64,000 bases of DNA from Exiguobacterium chiriqhucha RW-2 (GTDB lineage: Bacteria > Bacillota > Bacilli > Exiguobacteriales > Exiguobacteriaceae), in assembly GCF_000416965.1 (NCBI RefSeq), contig NZ_ATCL01000020.1, positions 124,001 to 188,000 of the forward strand, given 5' to 3'. Each line of letters begins with the position of its first letter. Position 1 is the stretch's first letter. Below, piece after piece: positions 26,755-39,293 of the stretch. Both the position numbers and the translations under genes were made by a program. Below the pieces are notes generated by a model that did no database searches, had not been told where the DNA came from, and saw only the letters and a list, made by a program, of their open reading frames with translations.

Positions 26755-27342
26755 GTGATTGAATTCGTAAAAGGCTCCGTCGCCTATGTGTGCGCGGAAT
26801 ATATAACGTTGGATGTTTCGGGCGTCGGCTACAAAGTACATGTGCCTAACCCGTTTTTTTATCGTGAACAAGACGAACATGTAATCGTATTTACGCACCA
26901 TTACGTGCGCGAAGATCAACAGACGCTGTACGGTTTCCGTTCACGTCGCGAACGCGAACTGTTCAATAAATTGCTCGGCGTCAACGGGATCGGACCGAAA
27001 GGCGCACTCGCGATCGTCGCCTCGGGCGATATGGATGCGCTCATCGACGCAATCGAGACTGAGAACGAGAAGTATTTGATGAAGTTCCCAGGTGTCGGCA
27101 AGAAGACGGCGAAACAGATGGCGCTCGACTTGAAAGGCAAGCTGTCCGAGCTCGCCCCGGATTATGTACCGAACACCGGACTGTTCGCCCAAGGCGCGTC
27201 CGAACTAGACGAGGCGTGCGAAGCGCTCGTTGCGCTCGGTTACTCAGAGCGTGAGATCACTCGTGTCCGCAAGGAACTGAATTCAGAAATATTGACGACA
27301 GACGCTTACATAAAGCGCGCCCTGCAATTGCTATTGAAATAA
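26755..27342 (+). CDS. ruvA: Holliday junction DNA helicase subunit RuvA
   Basis: Tetrameric Holliday-junction binding protein that loads RuvB. The OB-fold N-terminus, two helix-hairpin-helix motifs ([15 protein letters not shown] and [16 protein letters not shown]) and the C-terminal RuvB-binding helices ([15 protein letters not shown]) are all present. GTG 26755 is chosen, eight bases after GAGGAG; ATG 26749 is too close to it. A TACAAT -10 box lies at 26715-26720. ruvB follows after ten bases. Confidence 0.96.
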   Translation: MIEFVKGSVAYVCAEYITLDVSGVGYKVHVPNPFFYREQDEHVIVFTHHYVREDQQTLYGFRSRRERELFNKLLGVNGIGPKGALAIVASGDMDALIDAIETENEKYLMKFPGVGKKTAKQMALDLKGKLSELAPDYVPNTGLFAQGASELDEACEALVALGYSEREITRVRKELNSEILTTDAYIKRALQLLLK

Positions 27343-27352
27343 GGAGGAGACC

Positions 27353-28348
27353 ATGGACGAACGATTGTTGTCACAATCCCATCAACAATATGAAGACTCT
27401 GAAGAGTGGAGCTTGCGTCCGCAAAAGTTCGAGCAATATATCGGACAGGAGAAGGCGAAAGGAAACTTGTCGATCTTCATCCAAGCCGCGAAGCTCCGCA
27501 GCGAAACACTCGACCACGTCCTCCTATACGGTCCCCCGGGACTCGGAAAGACGACACTCGCCCAAATTATCGCCAACGAGATGGGTGTCGGCATCAAGAC
27601 GACGGCCGGCCCGGCCATCGAACGTCCGGGTGACCTCGCCGCAATCCTCTCGACCCTCGAACCGGGCGATGTTCTGTTCATCGATGAGATTCATCGCTTG
27701 AGCCGCACGATTGAAGAGATCCTCTATCCGGCGATGGAGGACTACTGTCTCGACATCGTTTACGGACAAGGCGAGATGGCGCGAAGCGTCCGCATCGACT
27801 TGCCACCGTTCACGCTCGTCGGCGCGACGACGCGGGCCGGCATGTTGTCGGCCCCGCTCCGTGACCGCTTTGGTGTCACGTTAAAGCTCGAATACTACGA
27901 GACGCATGAGCTCGCCGCCATCGTCAGTCGGACGGCCCAACTGTTCCGCCTGTCGATTTCACCAGAGGCGAGCGGTGCCATCGCGAAACGTGCACGCGGC
28001 ACGCCGCGGATTGCCAACCGGCTGTTACGCCGGGTTCGTGATTTCGCCCAAGTAGCAGGAACGAAAGAAATCGATCCGGTGCTTGCCTCAGACGCACTCG
28101 ACCGGTTACACGTCGACGCCCTCGGGCTCGACGAAGTCGACCACCGGCTCTTACGGGCGATGGTTGAACGGTTCGGCGGTGGACCGGTCGGACTCGAGAC
28201 GCTTGCCGCGACGATCGGGGAAGATGCCCAGACGATTGAGGACGTGTATGAGCCGTATTTGTTGCAGCAAGGTTTCCTGCAACGGACGCCGCGCGGCCGC
28301 ATGATCACCCAGTACGCAAAGACGCATTTTGGCTATGAAGAGGAGTAA
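27353..28348 (+). CDS. ruvB: Holliday junction DNA helicase subunit RuvB
   Basis: Hexameric AAA+ motor for branch migration. Walker [10 protein letters not shown], Walker B FIDEIHRL, sensor-1 [10 protein letters not shown] and the C-terminal winged helix ending near [13 protein letters not shown] are visible. 331 residues, the usual length. It sits between ruvA and queA in the conserved ruvAB-queA-tgt-yajC order. Confidence 0.97.
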   Translation: MDERLLSQSHQQYEDSEEWSLRPQKFEQYIGQEKAKGNLSIFIQAAKLRSETLDHVLLYGPPGLGKTTLAQIIANEMGVGIKTTAGPAIERPGDLAAILSTLEPGDVLFIDEIHRLSRTIEEILYPAMEDYCLDIVYGQGEMARSVRIDLPPFTLVGATTRAGMLSAPLRDRFGVTLKLEYYETHELAAIVSRTAQLFRLSISPEASGAIAKRARGTPRIANRLLRRVRDFAQVAGTKEIDPVLASDALDRLHVDALGLDEVDHRLLRAMVERFGGGPVGLETLAATIGEDAQTIEDVYEPYLLQQGFLQRTPRGRMITQYAKTHFGYEEE

Positions 28349-28353
28349 ACGAT

Positions 28354-30554
<2,201 letters not shown>

Positions 30555-30572
30555 TTGTTCTGACAGCGATTA

Positions 30573-30602
30573 TGTGACAACGTTTCAGTTTCACGGTATA
30601 AT
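30573..30602 (+). promoter_or_regulatory. Promoter of yajC
   Basis: TGTGAC, 18 bp, TATAAT. It allows expression of yajC independent of the queuosine genes. Confidence 0.65.
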
Positions 30603-30637
30603 GAACCTGATATTGAAGGAAAGGGTGAATTTTACGC

Positions 30638-30916
30638 ATGGAAACTCTCGTAGCACTATTACCGATGATCCTTATTTTCGTCGTGTTCTACTTCTTGTTG
30701 ATCCGTCCGCAGACGAAACGTCAGAAGGAAGTACAATCGATGCAAAACGCGCTTGAGCGTGGGGATCACGTCGTAACAATCGGCGGCCTTCACGGCGTCG
30801 TCCACCAAATCGAAGACACACAAGTCACATTGAAATGTGACCAGTCACTCCTCAAGTTCAATCGCAGTGCGATTGCTGAAGTGACGAAAAAAGGCAACTC
30901 ATCATTCGCTGAGTAA
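30638..30916 (+). CDS. yajC: Sec accessory protein YajC
   Basis: Small membrane protein of the SecDF-YajC complex. One N-terminal helix (LLPMILIFVVFYFLLIRPQ) carries the family hallmark RPQTKRQKE, and the cytoplasmic part has GDHVVTIGGLHGVV. 92 residues. secD and secF lie 3 kb downstream, separated by a chemoreceptor and a ZIP transporter. Confidence 0.93.
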   Translation: METLVALLPMILIFVVFYFLLIRPQTKRQKEVQSMQNALERGDHVVTIGGLHGVVHQIEDTQVTLKCDQSLLKFNRSAIAEVTKKGNSSFAE

Positions 30917-30923
30917 CCAAACC

Positions 30924-30959
30924 ACGCCTGACCATCCCTGGTCAGGCGTCTTTTTTTTG
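30924..30959 (+). terminator. Terminator after yajC
   Basis: ACGCCTGACC pairs with GGTCAGGCGT, followed by eight T. Confidence 0.92.
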
Positions 30960-31037
30960 TCATACTTTGAAAAATGATTTATTTTTGACAAACTTCGTCA
31001 ATCCGACGAATCATCCACCTTATTTCCAAAAATCAAA

Positions 31038-31066
31038 TTGAATCGTGAAAACGTTTGCATTATCGT
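31038..31066 (+). promoter_or_regulatory. Candidate promoter with cre-like operator before the chemoreceptor
   Basis: TTGAAT, 17 bp, TATCGT. Inside it, TGAAAACGTTTGCA (31046-31059) matches the core of the CcpA cre consensus WTGNAANCGNWNNCW except the first base. The overlap with the promoter spacer would suit carbon catabolite repression. Confidence 0.45.
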
Positions 31067-31102
31067 CAAGTTGAGAAGAATTGGAAAGAAGGAGAAGAAG
31101 AC

Positions 31103-32863
31103 ATGGATGTGAAACGATTGCTACGCCCACTCAAAAATTGGAAGGTACGACGTCGCCCTGACCGCGTGAAAGGACGCTCGTCGATGCGCCGTAAGATGGC
31201 GATGGCGCTCGTGCCGACACTGATCGCCTTATTGATCGTCGGTGCGCTCGGCTCGTATCAATTACAGAATGCGACGTCAGAGTATGACCGCGTCTTGAAC
31301 GAGCGGCTCCAAGATATGCTCGTCGCCGAAGATTTGGCGTTGACCGTGACCGATGCCGAGCGTTATTTGAACTACTATCTGCTCGTCTCGAACCCGAAGA
31401 CACTGATTAGTCTCGAAGCGGCGCAGACAAAACGTGACGAACTGATGGATACGCTCAAGCAGTCGTCGTCAGATTCGAAAGTCATCGCCTGGATCGGTGA
31501 TCTTGAGAAGTTCAATCAACATCTCGACACGGAGATGGCGCGCGTCATCGACCTCCGTCAACAACAAGACGAGATCGGATACAAGACGGTGCTCAATACG
31601 AGCGTGACACCGACGACGGATCGCGTCCGGATGACGGTGACCGACCTCGTCACGTATCAAGGCGAAGCGCTCGCAGCTGAGTCGGAAGCGGTCCAGGCGA
31701 GTGCCGGGCAGTCGATCATCTGGATGGTTGTCATCAGCATCATCGGCGTCGCTGTCGGTCTACTTTCATTAGTAGCACTCCAAAAGTTGTTCTTGAAGCC
31801 GATCAATCGACTCGTGAACGAAGCGCGCGTCGTCGCCGAAGGTGATTTGACCGGGGGTGATATCGAGGTCGGTTCGAACGATGAGCTCGGTGACCTCGTC
31901 ACGGCGTTCAACGATATGAAACGCAACCTTGTCGGCTTGATTCGTCAAGTCGGGGCGGCCTCAGACAAAGTGACGGCCTACTCGGAAGAACTGTATGCCA
32001 GCACGGACCACGTCGCCACGACGACGCAAGGTGTAGCCGGTCTATTTGAACAGATGAACCTTGCCGCCCAAGTGTCGGCGAAACGGGCCGAAGAAGGGAC
32101 GTCCGGCGTCAATCAAGCCGTCGTCGGCTTGAACCAAATCGCCGCTGCCTCGCAAGGCGTGAACGAGCAGACGATTCATACACTCGAAGCGGCGAGTGGG
32201 GGACTGGAGACAATTCAGTTGGCCGAGCAGCAGATGCGGGAGATTCAACAAGCGAACGACTTGACGCAACAGATGGTCGAGCGCTTATCGAATCAATCGC
32301 TCGAGATTGAGAAAATCACTCGTTCCATCACGGCCATCACGGAACAGACGAACCTGCTCGCCTTGAACGCGGCGATTGAAGCGGCTCGGGCCGGGGAACA
32401 CGGCAAAGGGTTTGCCGTCGTCGCGGCCGAGGTCAGAAAACTGGCCGAAGAATCGAAACAGTCGGCAAAACAGATTCAAGCGGTCGTCGTCGATATTCAG
32501 CGCGACACGTCGGAAGTCGAGGCGGCGTTCGATGTCACGAGCCAGCATGTGACAAGCGGTGTGATCCAAATGGGCGAAGTCGCCGGTGCGTTCCGTGAAA
32601 TCGTCACCGTCATTCAAGAGACGTCCCGTCAAATGAGTGAGATTGCGGCAGCGACAGAAGAAGTAAGTGCGAACACGACCGAGGTCGCCGTCTCGGTCGA
32701 AGATATGTCAACGAACGCCGTCTCAACGCAACGAAGCGTCGAAGAGGCGGGCGCGAACGTCGAAGAGCAACTCGCCGCGATTCAAGAAATCAACGGCATC
32801 GCCGAGACGATGAGTCATATGTCGGTCGAGTTGAAAGACCTCGTCCACTTATTCAAGGCATAA
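31103..32863 (+). CDS. Methyl-accepting chemotaxis protein
   Basis: Transmembrane chemoreceptor of 586 residues: a basic N-terminus, TM1 at about 33-54, an extracytoplasmic four-helix-bundle sensor of about 145 residues, TM2 near 202-224, a HAMP domain ([20 protein letters not shown]) and a signalling domain with the conserved hairpin tip [22 protein letters not shown] 31103 follows GAAGGAGAAG; the in-frame ATG at 31055 lies over the promoter. The ligand is unknown. No che genes are nearby. Confidence 0.93.
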   Translation: MDVKRLLRPLKNWKVRRRPDRVKGRSSMRRKMAMALVPTLIALLIVGALGSYQLQNATSEYDRVLNERLQDMLVAEDLALTVTDAERYLNYYLLVSNPKTLISLEAAQTKRDELMDTLKQSSSDSKVIAWIGDLEKFNQHLDTEMARVIDLRQQQDEIGYKTVLNTSVTPTTDRVRMTVTDLVTYQGEALAAESEAVQASAGQSIIWMVVISIIGVAVGLLSLVALQKLFLKPINRLVNEARVVAEGDLTGGDIEVGSNDELGDLVTAFNDMKRNLVGLIRQVGAASDKVTAYSEELYASTDHVATTTQGVAGLFEQMNLAAQVSAKRAEEGTSGVNQAVVGLNQIAAASQGVNEQTIHTLEAASGGLETIQLAEQQMREIQQANDLTQQMVERLSNQSLEIEKITRSITAITEQTNLLALNAAIEAARAGEHGKGFAVVAAEVRKLAEESKQSAKQIQAVVVDIQRDTSEVEAAFDVTSQHVTSGVIQMGEVAGAFREIVTVIQETSRQMSEIAAATEEVSANTTEVAVSVEDMSTNAVSTQRSVEEAGANVEEQLAAIQEINGIAETMSHMSVELKDLVHLFKA

Positions 32864-32900
32864 AAACAGCGTCTCCTCGACAATCGAGGGGACGCTGTTT
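32862..32900. terminator. Bidirectional terminator between the chemoreceptor and zupT
   Basis: AAACAGCGTC.CCTCG pairs with CGAGG.GACGCTGTTT and gives T-rich ends on both strands, between convergent genes. Confidence 0.88.
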
Positions 32901-32903
32901 CGG

Positions 32904-33758
32904 TTACATTAACAAAATCAGGCTGGCTGCCATGACCATCATACCGGCGACCATGCCGTACACCGCATGGTGGGCCCGTCCGTATTCACGGGCGGCTGGG
33001 AGCAATTCATCAAGCGAGATGAACACCATGATGCCGCCGACAGCCGCGAAGATGATTCCGAACACCGTGTCGCTCAAGAACGGCATCAACAACAGGAAGC
33101 CGACGGCCGCGCCGAGAGGTTCGGCGAGTCCGGATAAGAAGGACAGTTTCAGCGCCTTCTTCCGAGAGCCGGTCGCGTAGTAAATCGGGACCGAGACGGC
33201 GATCCCTTCCGGAATGTTGTGCAGTGCGATAGCGATGGCGATCGCTAAACCGACGGCCGGGTCATCGAGAGCCGAGATGAACGTGGCCAAACCTTCCGGG
33301 AAGTTATGGATGGTGATGGCGAGTGCCATGAAGATTCCCATCTTATGAAGCCGCTGTTTCGTCTCGTGATTCAATGGGACGCGTTCGGTCGCCGTCGTCG
33401 CGAGTTCTTGGGACGACGGGTCGTTTTGCATCGTCTCGACGAATTTGACTTCATGCGGGTTCTCGGGAGACGGGATGAACTTGTCGATCAAGGCGATCAA
33501 CAGCATACCGCCGAAGAACGCGAGGACCGTATAAAGTGTCCCGGTCTGCTCGCCATGGGCGCCGACGAGTTCATCGAGCGCTTTTGGGAAAATCTCGATA
33601 AAGGATACGTAAATCATGACCCCGCCTGAGAAGCCAAGGGACACCGACAAGAAGGCTGTGTTGGTCCGTTTGGCGAAGAAGGCGATCATACTTCCGATCC
33701 CCGTCGCGAGTCCAGCGAACAACGTCAGTAAAAAGGCATAGATAATCGTGCTATCCAT
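32904..33758 (-). CDS. zupT: ZIP family metal transporter ZupT
   Basis: Inner-membrane importer of Zn2+ and other divalent metals, 284 residues with about eight helices. The metal-binding helices IV and V carry HNFPEGLATF and ALHNIPEGIAVSVPI, diagnostic of ZIP/ZupT. A cytoplasmic loop (about 95-130) replaces the His-rich loop of some relatives. It is monocistronic with its own promoter and inserted between yajC and secD. Confidence 0.92.
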   Translation of the reverse strand: MDSTIIYAFLLTLFAGLATGIGSMIAFFAKRTNTAFLSVSLGFSGGVMIYVSFIEIFPKALDELVGAHGEQTGTLYTVLAFFGGMLLIALIDKFIPSPENPHEVKFVETMQNDPSSQELATTATERVPLNHETKQRLHKMGIFMALAITIHNFPEGLATFISALDDPAVGLAIAIAIALHNIPEGIAVSVPIYYATGSRKKALKLSFLSGLAEPLGAAVGFLLLMPFLSDTVFGIIFAAVGGIMVFISLDELLPAAREYGRAHHAVYGMVAGMMVMAASLILLM

Positions 33759-33799
33759 TGAAAAGGACTCCTTTACGTGTAGTGTAAGTTGATAATCAC

Positions 33800-33828
33800 A
33801 TCATATCTCAAGTTTTGCCCTAATGCAA
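33800..33828 (-). promoter_or_regulatory. Promoter of zupT
   Basis: Minus strand TTGCAT, 17 bp, TATGAT. I see no convincing Zur palindrome. Confidence 0.65.
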
Positions 33829-33895
33829 CTTTTAGTCGCATACGCAAAAAAGCGTGGGAAATCAACGCTCCCGTGTTACAATTTTAGGAAAACGA

Positions 33896-33924
33896 TTGAT
33901 AAATGTTTAGAATATTTGTAATGT
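33896..33924 (+). promoter_or_regulatory. Promoter of secDF
   Basis: TTGATA, 17 bp, TAATGT, 53 bases before the secD start. Confidence 0.6.
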
Positions 33925-33976
33925 TAACGAGAGAAGTTTTTTTACGAGAACATGTGTTTAGAAAGGAATTTGTCGT

Positions 33977-35278
33977 ATGTACAAAAAAGGGAATATCGCG
34001 ATCTTTGCGGTCATCATGATTGCAACGATCCTACTCGCCGTCTTGACGACACCATGGGTCGTGAAGAACACGAACCTTGGCCTTGACCTCAAAGGCGGAT
34101 TTGAAGTGCTGTACGAAGTCCAGCCGCTTGAAGACGGCGATGTCATCGATCAATCTGCGATGAATGCAACCGTTCGCGCTATCAACAACCGGGTCAACGT
34201 GCTCGGTGTGTCTGAACCGGACATTCGGATTGAGGATGATAACCGGATCCGTGTCCAACTCGCGGGTGTATCGAACCAAAACGATGCCCGAGAAGTGCTC
34301 TCGTCGACGGCGCAGCTTACGTTCCGCGACATCGATGACAACGTCCTGCTCGACGGAAAAGATCTCGCGCCGCGCGGTGCCTCAATCAGCTACGATCAGC
34401 AAGGCAACCCGGTCGTTGAATTGACGCTCCAATCGGCAGAACAGTTCGGTGAAGTGACGTCTGAGATCGCTCAGCGCCCGGCACCGGAAAACCGCCTTGT
34501 CATCTGGCTCGATTATGAGGAAGGTGACTCGTACGAAGAAGAGATTCAAAAAGAGAACTCGAAAATCGTCTCGGACGCTTCGGTCAACGGACCGATTCTT
34601 TCGGATAAAGCCATCATCTCCGGTGGGGATATCGACGCCGAGAGTGGTCAACGTCTCGCTGACATCTTGAACGCCGGGGCACTCCCGGTCAAACTTGAAG
34701 AGATTTACTCGACGTCGGTCTCGGCCCAATTCGGTCAAGATGCACTTGAGAAGACCGTGTTCGCTTCGGTCATCGGTGTCGTCGCTATCTTCTTGTTCAT
34801 GTTGTTCTTCTATCGTTTACCCGGTCTCGTCTCGATCATCACACTCATTTTGTATATCAATTTGATTATGTTGTTCTTTAACGGGATTAACGCCGTCTTG
34901 ACGTTGCCTGGTATCGCCGGTCTCGTTCTCGGTGTCGGTATGGCGGTCGATGCGAACATTATCACAGCTGAGCGGATTAAAGACGAGCTTCGTTCCGGGA
35001 AGTCGGTCCTATCGGCGTTCCGTGCCGGTAACCGTCGCTCGCTCAGTACGATCATCGATGCCAACTTGACGACGCTCATTTCGGCAGCGGTCCTGTTCTA
35101 CTTCGGAACGAGTTCCGTCAAAGGGTTCGCGCTCATGCTCATGATCTCGATCGCGATGACGTTCATCTCGAACGTTTTCATCTCGCGTTATTTGATGCAC
35201 CTCCTCGTCGCGAGTCGTTTCTTTGACAAGCGTAAAGGCTGGTTTGGTGTGAAGGAGAGTGAAATCCGTGAACTTTAA
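33977..35278 (+). CDS. secD: Protein translocase subunit SecD
   Basis: Proton-motive-force-driven subunit that helps pull preproteins through SecYEG. N-terminal helix, NLGLDLKGGFEVLYEV, the extracytoplasmic P1 domain and the six-helix core with GIAGLVLGVGMAVDANIITAE and RAGNRRSLSTIIDANLTTLI. 433 residues. Unlike B. subtilis, where SecDF is one chain, SecD and SecF are separate here with a short overlap. ATG 33977 follows AAAGGAATTTGTC. Confidence 0.95.
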   Translation: MYKKGNIAIFAVIMIATILLAVLTTPWVVKNTNLGLDLKGGFEVLYEVQPLEDGDVIDQSAMNATVRAINNRVNVLGVSEPDIRIEDDNRIRVQLAGVSNQNDAREVLSSTAQLTFRDIDDNVLLDGKDLAPRGASISYDQQGNPVVELTLQSAEQFGEVTSEIAQRPAPENRLVIWLDYEEGDSYEEEIQKENSKIVSDASVNGPILSDKAIISGGDIDAESGQRLADILNAGALPVKLEEIYSTSVSAQFGQDALEKTVFASVIGVVAIFLFMLFFYRLPGLVSIITLILYINLIMLFFNGINAVLTLPGIAGLVLGVGMAVDANIITAERIKDELRSGKSVLSAFRAGNRRSLSTIIDANLTTLISAAVLFYFGTSSVKGFALMLMISIAMTFISNVFISRYLMHLLVASRFFDKRKGWFGVKESEIREL

Positions 35279-36191
35279 GCTCACTGAATTAAACTATATT
35301 AAACCGATGCGCACGATGTTCCTCATCTCGTATGCCGTCTTCTGCTTGAAAAAAAAAATTTTGTTCTTCCGCGGTTTGAACCTCGGGATCGACTTTGCGT
35401 CAGGTACACGAGTCGAAGTCCAGACCGAGTCACAAGTGTCGCAAGACGAGTTAGCAGCCGCCTTCAACGAGGCAGGCGTGGACGAAGATATTTCTTCTGT
35501 CCAATATGCACAAGGCGGGACACTCGCGAACGTGACGTTCGTCGGGCAACTTACCCAAGATGAAGTCGCGTCGGTGAAGACCGTATTCACGGAGACGTTT
35601 GGGAACGATCCGAACATCAGCACCGTCTCAGCCGAAGTCGGCCGAGATATCGCCCGTAACGCGATTTACGCCGTGGCACTCGCATCGCTCGGGATTATCT
35701 TGTATATCACGTTCCGCTTCCAATTCTCTTACGGTGTTGCCACCGTCGTCGCCATGCTCCACGATGCGTTCTTCATGCTCGTGGCGTTCTCAATCTTTGG
35801 CATCGAGGTCAACTTGTACTTCGTCGCCGCCATCTTGACGATTATCGGATATTCGGTTAACGATACGATTGTTACGTTCGACCGGGTGCGTGAGAACATA
35901 CAGGCATACGAGAAAGAACGGAAAATCAAGACGATGGATGAGTACCGCTCGCTTGTGAACAAAGCGATTCAAGAGACGATTGTCCGGTCCATTAACACTG
36001 TGATCACCGTTATTTTTACGGTCGTGGCGCTCTATATCTTTGGAGCCGAATCGATTCAAAGCTTTGCGCTCGCGCTCTTAATCGGTCTCGTCATGGGGAT
36101 GTACTCGTCAATCTTCATCGCCTCATACCTTTGGTTGCTCATCAAAGGCATGTCGCTCAACAAAAAGAAATCAGCTGCCCCAGAGGCGTAA
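35268..36191 (+). CDS. secF: Protein translocase subunit SecF (N-terminal helix replaced by adapter sequence)
   Basis: Partner of SecD. The body is normal: GLNLGIDFASGTRVEV, the P4 domain, the core helices, VNDTIVTFDRVREN and the C-terminal RSINTVITVIFTVVALYIFG. GTG 35268 follows GAAGGAGA and overlaps secD. Residues 20-30 (ISYAVFCLKKK) are encoded by 35325-35358, which is exactly the reverse complement of the 24-base Illumina P7 adapter plus ten A. The first membrane helix therefore carries three lysines and a chimeric sequence that no real SecF should have. The frame stays open, so the error is silent to gene callers. True residues here are unknown. Confidence 0.9.
   Translation: MNFKLTELNYIKPMRTMFLISYAVFCLKKKILFFRGLNLGIDFASGTRVEVQTESQVSQDELAAAFNEAGVDEDISSVQYAQGGTLANVTFVGQLTQDEVASVKTVFTETFGNDPNISTVSAEVGRDIARNAIYAVALASLGIILYITFRFQFSYGVATVVAMLHDAFFMLVAFSIFGIEVNLYFVAAILTIIGYSVNDTIVTFDRVRENIQAYEKERKIKTMDEYRSLVNKAIQETIVRSINTVITVIFTVVALYIFGAESIQSFALALLIGLVMGMYSSIFIASYLWLLIKGMSLNKKKSAAPEA
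35325..35358. other. Sequencing-adapter contamination (Illumina P7 plus poly-A)
   Basis: The 24 bases 35325-35348 begin ATCTCGTATG and end TCTGCTTG and equal the reverse complement of the P7 flow-cell primer. Ten A follow, as in adapter read-through. On the minus strand the translation gives FFFKQKTAYEM, a peptide recurrent as an artefact in assembled genomes. The normal host sequence at this spot is missing. Confidence 0.97.
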
Positions 36192-36196
36192 CCACT

Positions 36197-36226
36197 GGTC
36201 TCCCGAATTAATCGGGGGACCTTTTT
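36197..36226 (+). terminator. Terminator of secDF
   Basis: GGTCTCCCGA pairs with TCGGGGGACC (one wobble), then TTTTT. Confidence 0.88.
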
Positions 36227-36292
36227 GAATGTCAAGACGGCACTTCACTCGCTCGTTCTGATATAATCTACAATTGATTGGAGTGAGGCATT

Positions 36293-38584
36293 ATGTATCA
36301 TGCGAAGAAACGTTGGGTGTATCCGGAGACGGATACAACGGCTGTTGAACTGTTACAGACAGAATTGAATATATCGGAGCAACTCGCGACGCTCCTCACA
36401 CAACGGGGGCACCGCGACGTCGAGGCGGCCAAGGCGTTTTTATACGTCGAGGATGAATTGACGTTCCACGACCCGTTTTTATTTGAACAGATGCCAAAAG
36501 TCGTCGAACGCTTGAAACGGGCGGCTGACGAAGGCGAGATGGTGCTCATCTATGGCGACTATGACGTCGATGGCGTCAGCGCATCGGCCGTCATGTGGCA
36601 CGCCTTGACCGAGATTGGCGTCATGGCGGAATGCTATATCCCGAACCGGTTCACCGAAGGCTACGGACCGAACAAAGAGGCGTTCAGCTGGGCCGCCGGT
36701 GAAGGGTTCACCCTCATCATCACGGTCGACTGCGGCATCTCGGGGATTGAAGAAGCGGCGCTCTTGAAAGAGCTCGGTGTCGATTTGATCATCACCGATC
36801 ACCACGAACCGAAAGAGACGTTACCGGATGCATTCGCTATCATCCATCCTCATATCGACCCGTCGTATCCGTATGACAAACTCGCCGGTGCAGGCGTCGC
36901 CCTCAAAGTGGCGCACGCCGTGCTCGACCGGATGCCGGACGAGCTTCTCGACTTGGCCGTCCTCGGCACGATCGCCGATCTCGTCCCGCTCGATGGGGAG
37001 AACCGTCTGCTCGCCAAGCTGGGACTCAAGGCGCTCGATGATTCGAAACGCCCGGGTATTTTGGCGCTCCGTGAAGTGTGTGCGTTGACGGACGGGACAT
37101 TGAACGAGGAATCGGTCGGGTTCGCGTTCGGTCCGCGCATCAACGCCGCTGGTCGTCTCGACTCGGCGATGCCGGCGCTCCAGATGTTGCTCGCCGAGAG
37201 CGAGGAAGAAGCGCTCGCACTGGCACAACAGCTCGACAAACAGAATAAAGAACGCCAAGACATCGTCAAGACGATCGCCAAAGAAGCGACGGAACTCGTC
37301 GAAGCCTCGATGACGGACGACCGCGTCCTCGTCGTCGCCAGTGAACGCTGGAACCCAGGCGTCGTCGGGATTGTCGCCTCACGTCTCGTCGAGGCTTACT
37401 ATCGTCCGGTCATCCTCTTGTGCCATGACCCAAAGACAGGGAAGGCGAAAGGGTCCGGCCGGTCGATTGACGGTTTCGACTTGTTCAAAGAACTATCGAA
37501 GAACGAAGACATCTTGCCGCACTTCGGTGGCCACCCGGCCGCAGCCGGGATGACGCTGTTATCGGAAAACGTGGCCGAACTGCGCCGTCGTCTGAACGAA
37601 CAAGCCGAGTCGATTCCGGACGAGACGTTCGTCGCCCGCGTCAACGTCGACTTGAAGCTCGACGTGAACGATGTGTCGCTCGACTTGATTTCAGAGATTG
37701 GCAAGCTCGCCCCGTTCGGGATGGGTAATCCGTCACCGCGTGTCGTCGTGGCAGACGCTAGACTTCGCGACATCCGTCAAATCGGGCGCGACAACACCCA
37801 TTTGAAGGTTCAGCTCGCCGGGGACAAGCGAGAACTTGATGGCATCGGCTTCGGTTTCGGTCACGTCGTCTCTGAAATCTCGAAGATGGCCCACGTCTCG
37901 GTCATGGGCAGTTTGCAAGTGAATGAATGGAACGGGATGCGCAAGCCGCAGCTCATGATTCAAGACATCCGTGTCGACGGGTTCCAAGTGTTCGATTATC
38001 GGGGCAAGAAAAATTCGCTCGACGAATTGAAACAGCTCCCAGGCGACATGACGTCGTTCATCTCGTTCCAAGGGCGGGACGACTTCCCGCTCCACGACCT
38101 CGATACGCCGCTCAAGCCGTTCGTCGTTTTGCTCGATTTGCCGGATGAGGAAGACGTATTGGCAGATTTGTTGACCGAGGACGTCGAGCGCATCTACTGT
38201 GCGTTCGGACAAGGCGGCTCGTTCTTCGAGAAGTTGCCGACGCGGGAAGATTTCCGAACATACTACGTCCATATGGCGACGTGCGAACGGAAAAACCTGC
38301 GCGAAAACTTGATTCGATTGTCAATCGAGCGAAAATGGTCAAAAAATACGATTCAATTTATGCATCAAGTATTCTCTGAACTCGAATTTCTTGTTACAAT
38401 GGAAGACGGACTGCCTGGAGTGAATCCAGAAGCGCCGAAACGCGATTTGACCGAAGCGCCGTGTTATAAGCGTCGGGTCGGACGAGTCCAACTCGAGGAG
38501 CGTTTCATCTATGCGTCGTTGGCAGAACTGAAAGAGCGGTTACAATCATTGCGATCGAACAAGATGCAGGAGGCTTACACATAA
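36293..38584 (+). CDS. recJ: Single-stranded-DNA-specific exonuclease RecJ
   Basis: 5'-3' exonuclease of recombination and mismatch repair. DHH-family motifs: [23 protein letters not shown] and [16 protein letters not shown]1 motifs are [13 protein letters not shown] and [12 protein letters not shown]. An OB-fold and a C-terminal extra domain follow, typical of Bacillales RecJ (763 residues). A TATAAT box is at 36262-36267. apt begins one base after the stop, so the two are co-transcribed. Confidence 0.96.
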   Translation: MYHAKKRWVYPETDTTAVELLQTELNISEQLATLLTQRGHRDVEAAKAFLYVEDELTFHDPFLFEQMPKVVERLKRAADEGEMVLIYGDYDVDGVSASAVMWHALTEIGVMAECYIPNRFTEGYGPNKEAFSWAAGEGFTLIITVDCGISGIEEAALLKELGVDLIITDHHEPKETLPDAFAIIHPHIDPSYPYDKLAGAGVALKVAHAVLDRMPDELLDLAVLGTIADLVPLDGENRLLAKLGLKALDDSKRPGILALREVCALTDGTLNEESVGFAFGPRINAAGRLDSAMPALQMLLAESEEEALALAQQLDKQNKERQDIVKTIAKEATELVEASMTDDRVLVVASERWNPGVVGIVASRLVEAYYRPVILLCHDPKTGKAKGSGRSIDGFDLFKELSKNEDILPHFGGHPAAAGMTLLSENVAELRRRLNEQAESIPDETFVARVNVDLKLDVNDVSLDLISEIGKLAPFGMGNPSPRVVVADARLRDIRQIGRDNTHLKVQLAGDKRELDGIGFGFGHVVSEISKMAHVSVMGSLQVNEWNGMRKPQLMIQDIRVDGFQVFDYRGKKNSLDELKQLPGDMTSFISFQGRDDFPLHDLDTPLKPFVVLLDLPDEEDVLADLLTEDVERIYCAFGQGGSFFEKLPTREDFRTYYVHMATCERKNLRENLIRLSIERKWSKNTIQFMHQVFSELEFLVTMEDGLPGVNPEAPKRDLTEAPCYKRRVGRVQLEERFIYASLAELKERLQSLRSNKMQEAYT

Positions 38585-38585
38585 A

Positions 38586-39104
38586 ATGGATTTCAAACAG
38601 CATATTAAAGAAGTAGCGGATTACCCGAAAGAAGGAATCAGCTTCAAAGACATCACGTCACTCATGCAAGACGGACCGGCTTACAAAAAAGCGGTCGATG
38701 AGCTCATCGCTTACGCTCAGGAGCGCGGTGCTGAACTCATCGCTGGTCCGGAAGCACGCGGATTCGTCGTCGGTTGCCCGGCAGCGTACGCACTTGAACT
38801 CGGGTTCGTCCCGGTCCGTAAAGAAGGCAAGTTGCCACGTGAGACAGTTCGCGTCGCATACGGCCTCGAATACGGCACAGACATTTTGACGATGCACAAA
38901 GATTCAATCAAACCGGGCCAACAAGTCGTCATCTTGGATGACTTGCTTGCAACAGGCGGCACGATTGAAGCGACCATCAAAATGATTGAACAACTCGGCG
39001 GCGTCGTCGCGGGGATTGGATTCTTAATTGAACTTGATGGACTTGGTGGACGTGAGCGTCTCGAAGGATACGACGTGTTCTCACTCATCCGTTACGAAGA
39101 TTGA
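38586..39104 (+). CDS. apt: Adenine phosphoribosyltransferase
   Basis: Purine salvage enzyme forming AMP from adenine and PRPP. The PRPP-binding motif [16 protein letters not shown] lies at about residues 116-131, and [18 protein letters not shown] and the flexible loop [11 protein letters not shown] are present. 172 residues. Located between recJ and relA, the standard Bacillales order. Confidence 0.97.
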   Translation: MDFKQHIKEVADYPKEGISFKDITSLMQDGPAYKKAVDELIAYAQERGAELIAGPEARGFVVGCPAAYALELGFVPVRKEGKLPRETVRVAYGLEYGTDILTMHKDSIKPGQQVVILDDLLATGGTIEATIKMIEQLGGVVAGIGFLIELDGLGGRERLEGYDVFSLIRYED

Positions 39105-39109
39105 CCTAG

Positions 39110-39136
39110 ACGGGAAGCGATTAGCTTCCCGTTTTT
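39110..39136 (+). terminator. Terminator of recJ-apt
   Basis: ACGGGAAGC, five-base loop, GCTTCCCGT, TTTT. Confidence 0.9.
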
Positions 39137-39168
39137 GAATAGTTTTTGAGGAAAATAACCCACAACCT

Positions 39169-39197
39169 TTGACAGGTCGTCAGATTTTTTCGATAAT
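39169..39197 (+). promoter_or_regulatory. Sigma-A promoter of relA
   Basis: TTGACA, 17 bp, GATAAT: close to consensus, with an untranslated leader of about 90 bases before relA. Confidence 0.85.
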
Positions 39198-39293
39198 AGT
39201 AAGTAAAATTACATTACTCATGCACGTTAACTACTACCATGCTGCGACGAGTCCAAGTCGATTGGAGCGGTAAGAAAAAGGGTGTCGAATGTT

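Noticed and set aside
35294-35623. Minus-strand frame containing FFFKQKTAYEM
   Set aside because: It is the reverse translation of the adapter artefact and not a gene.
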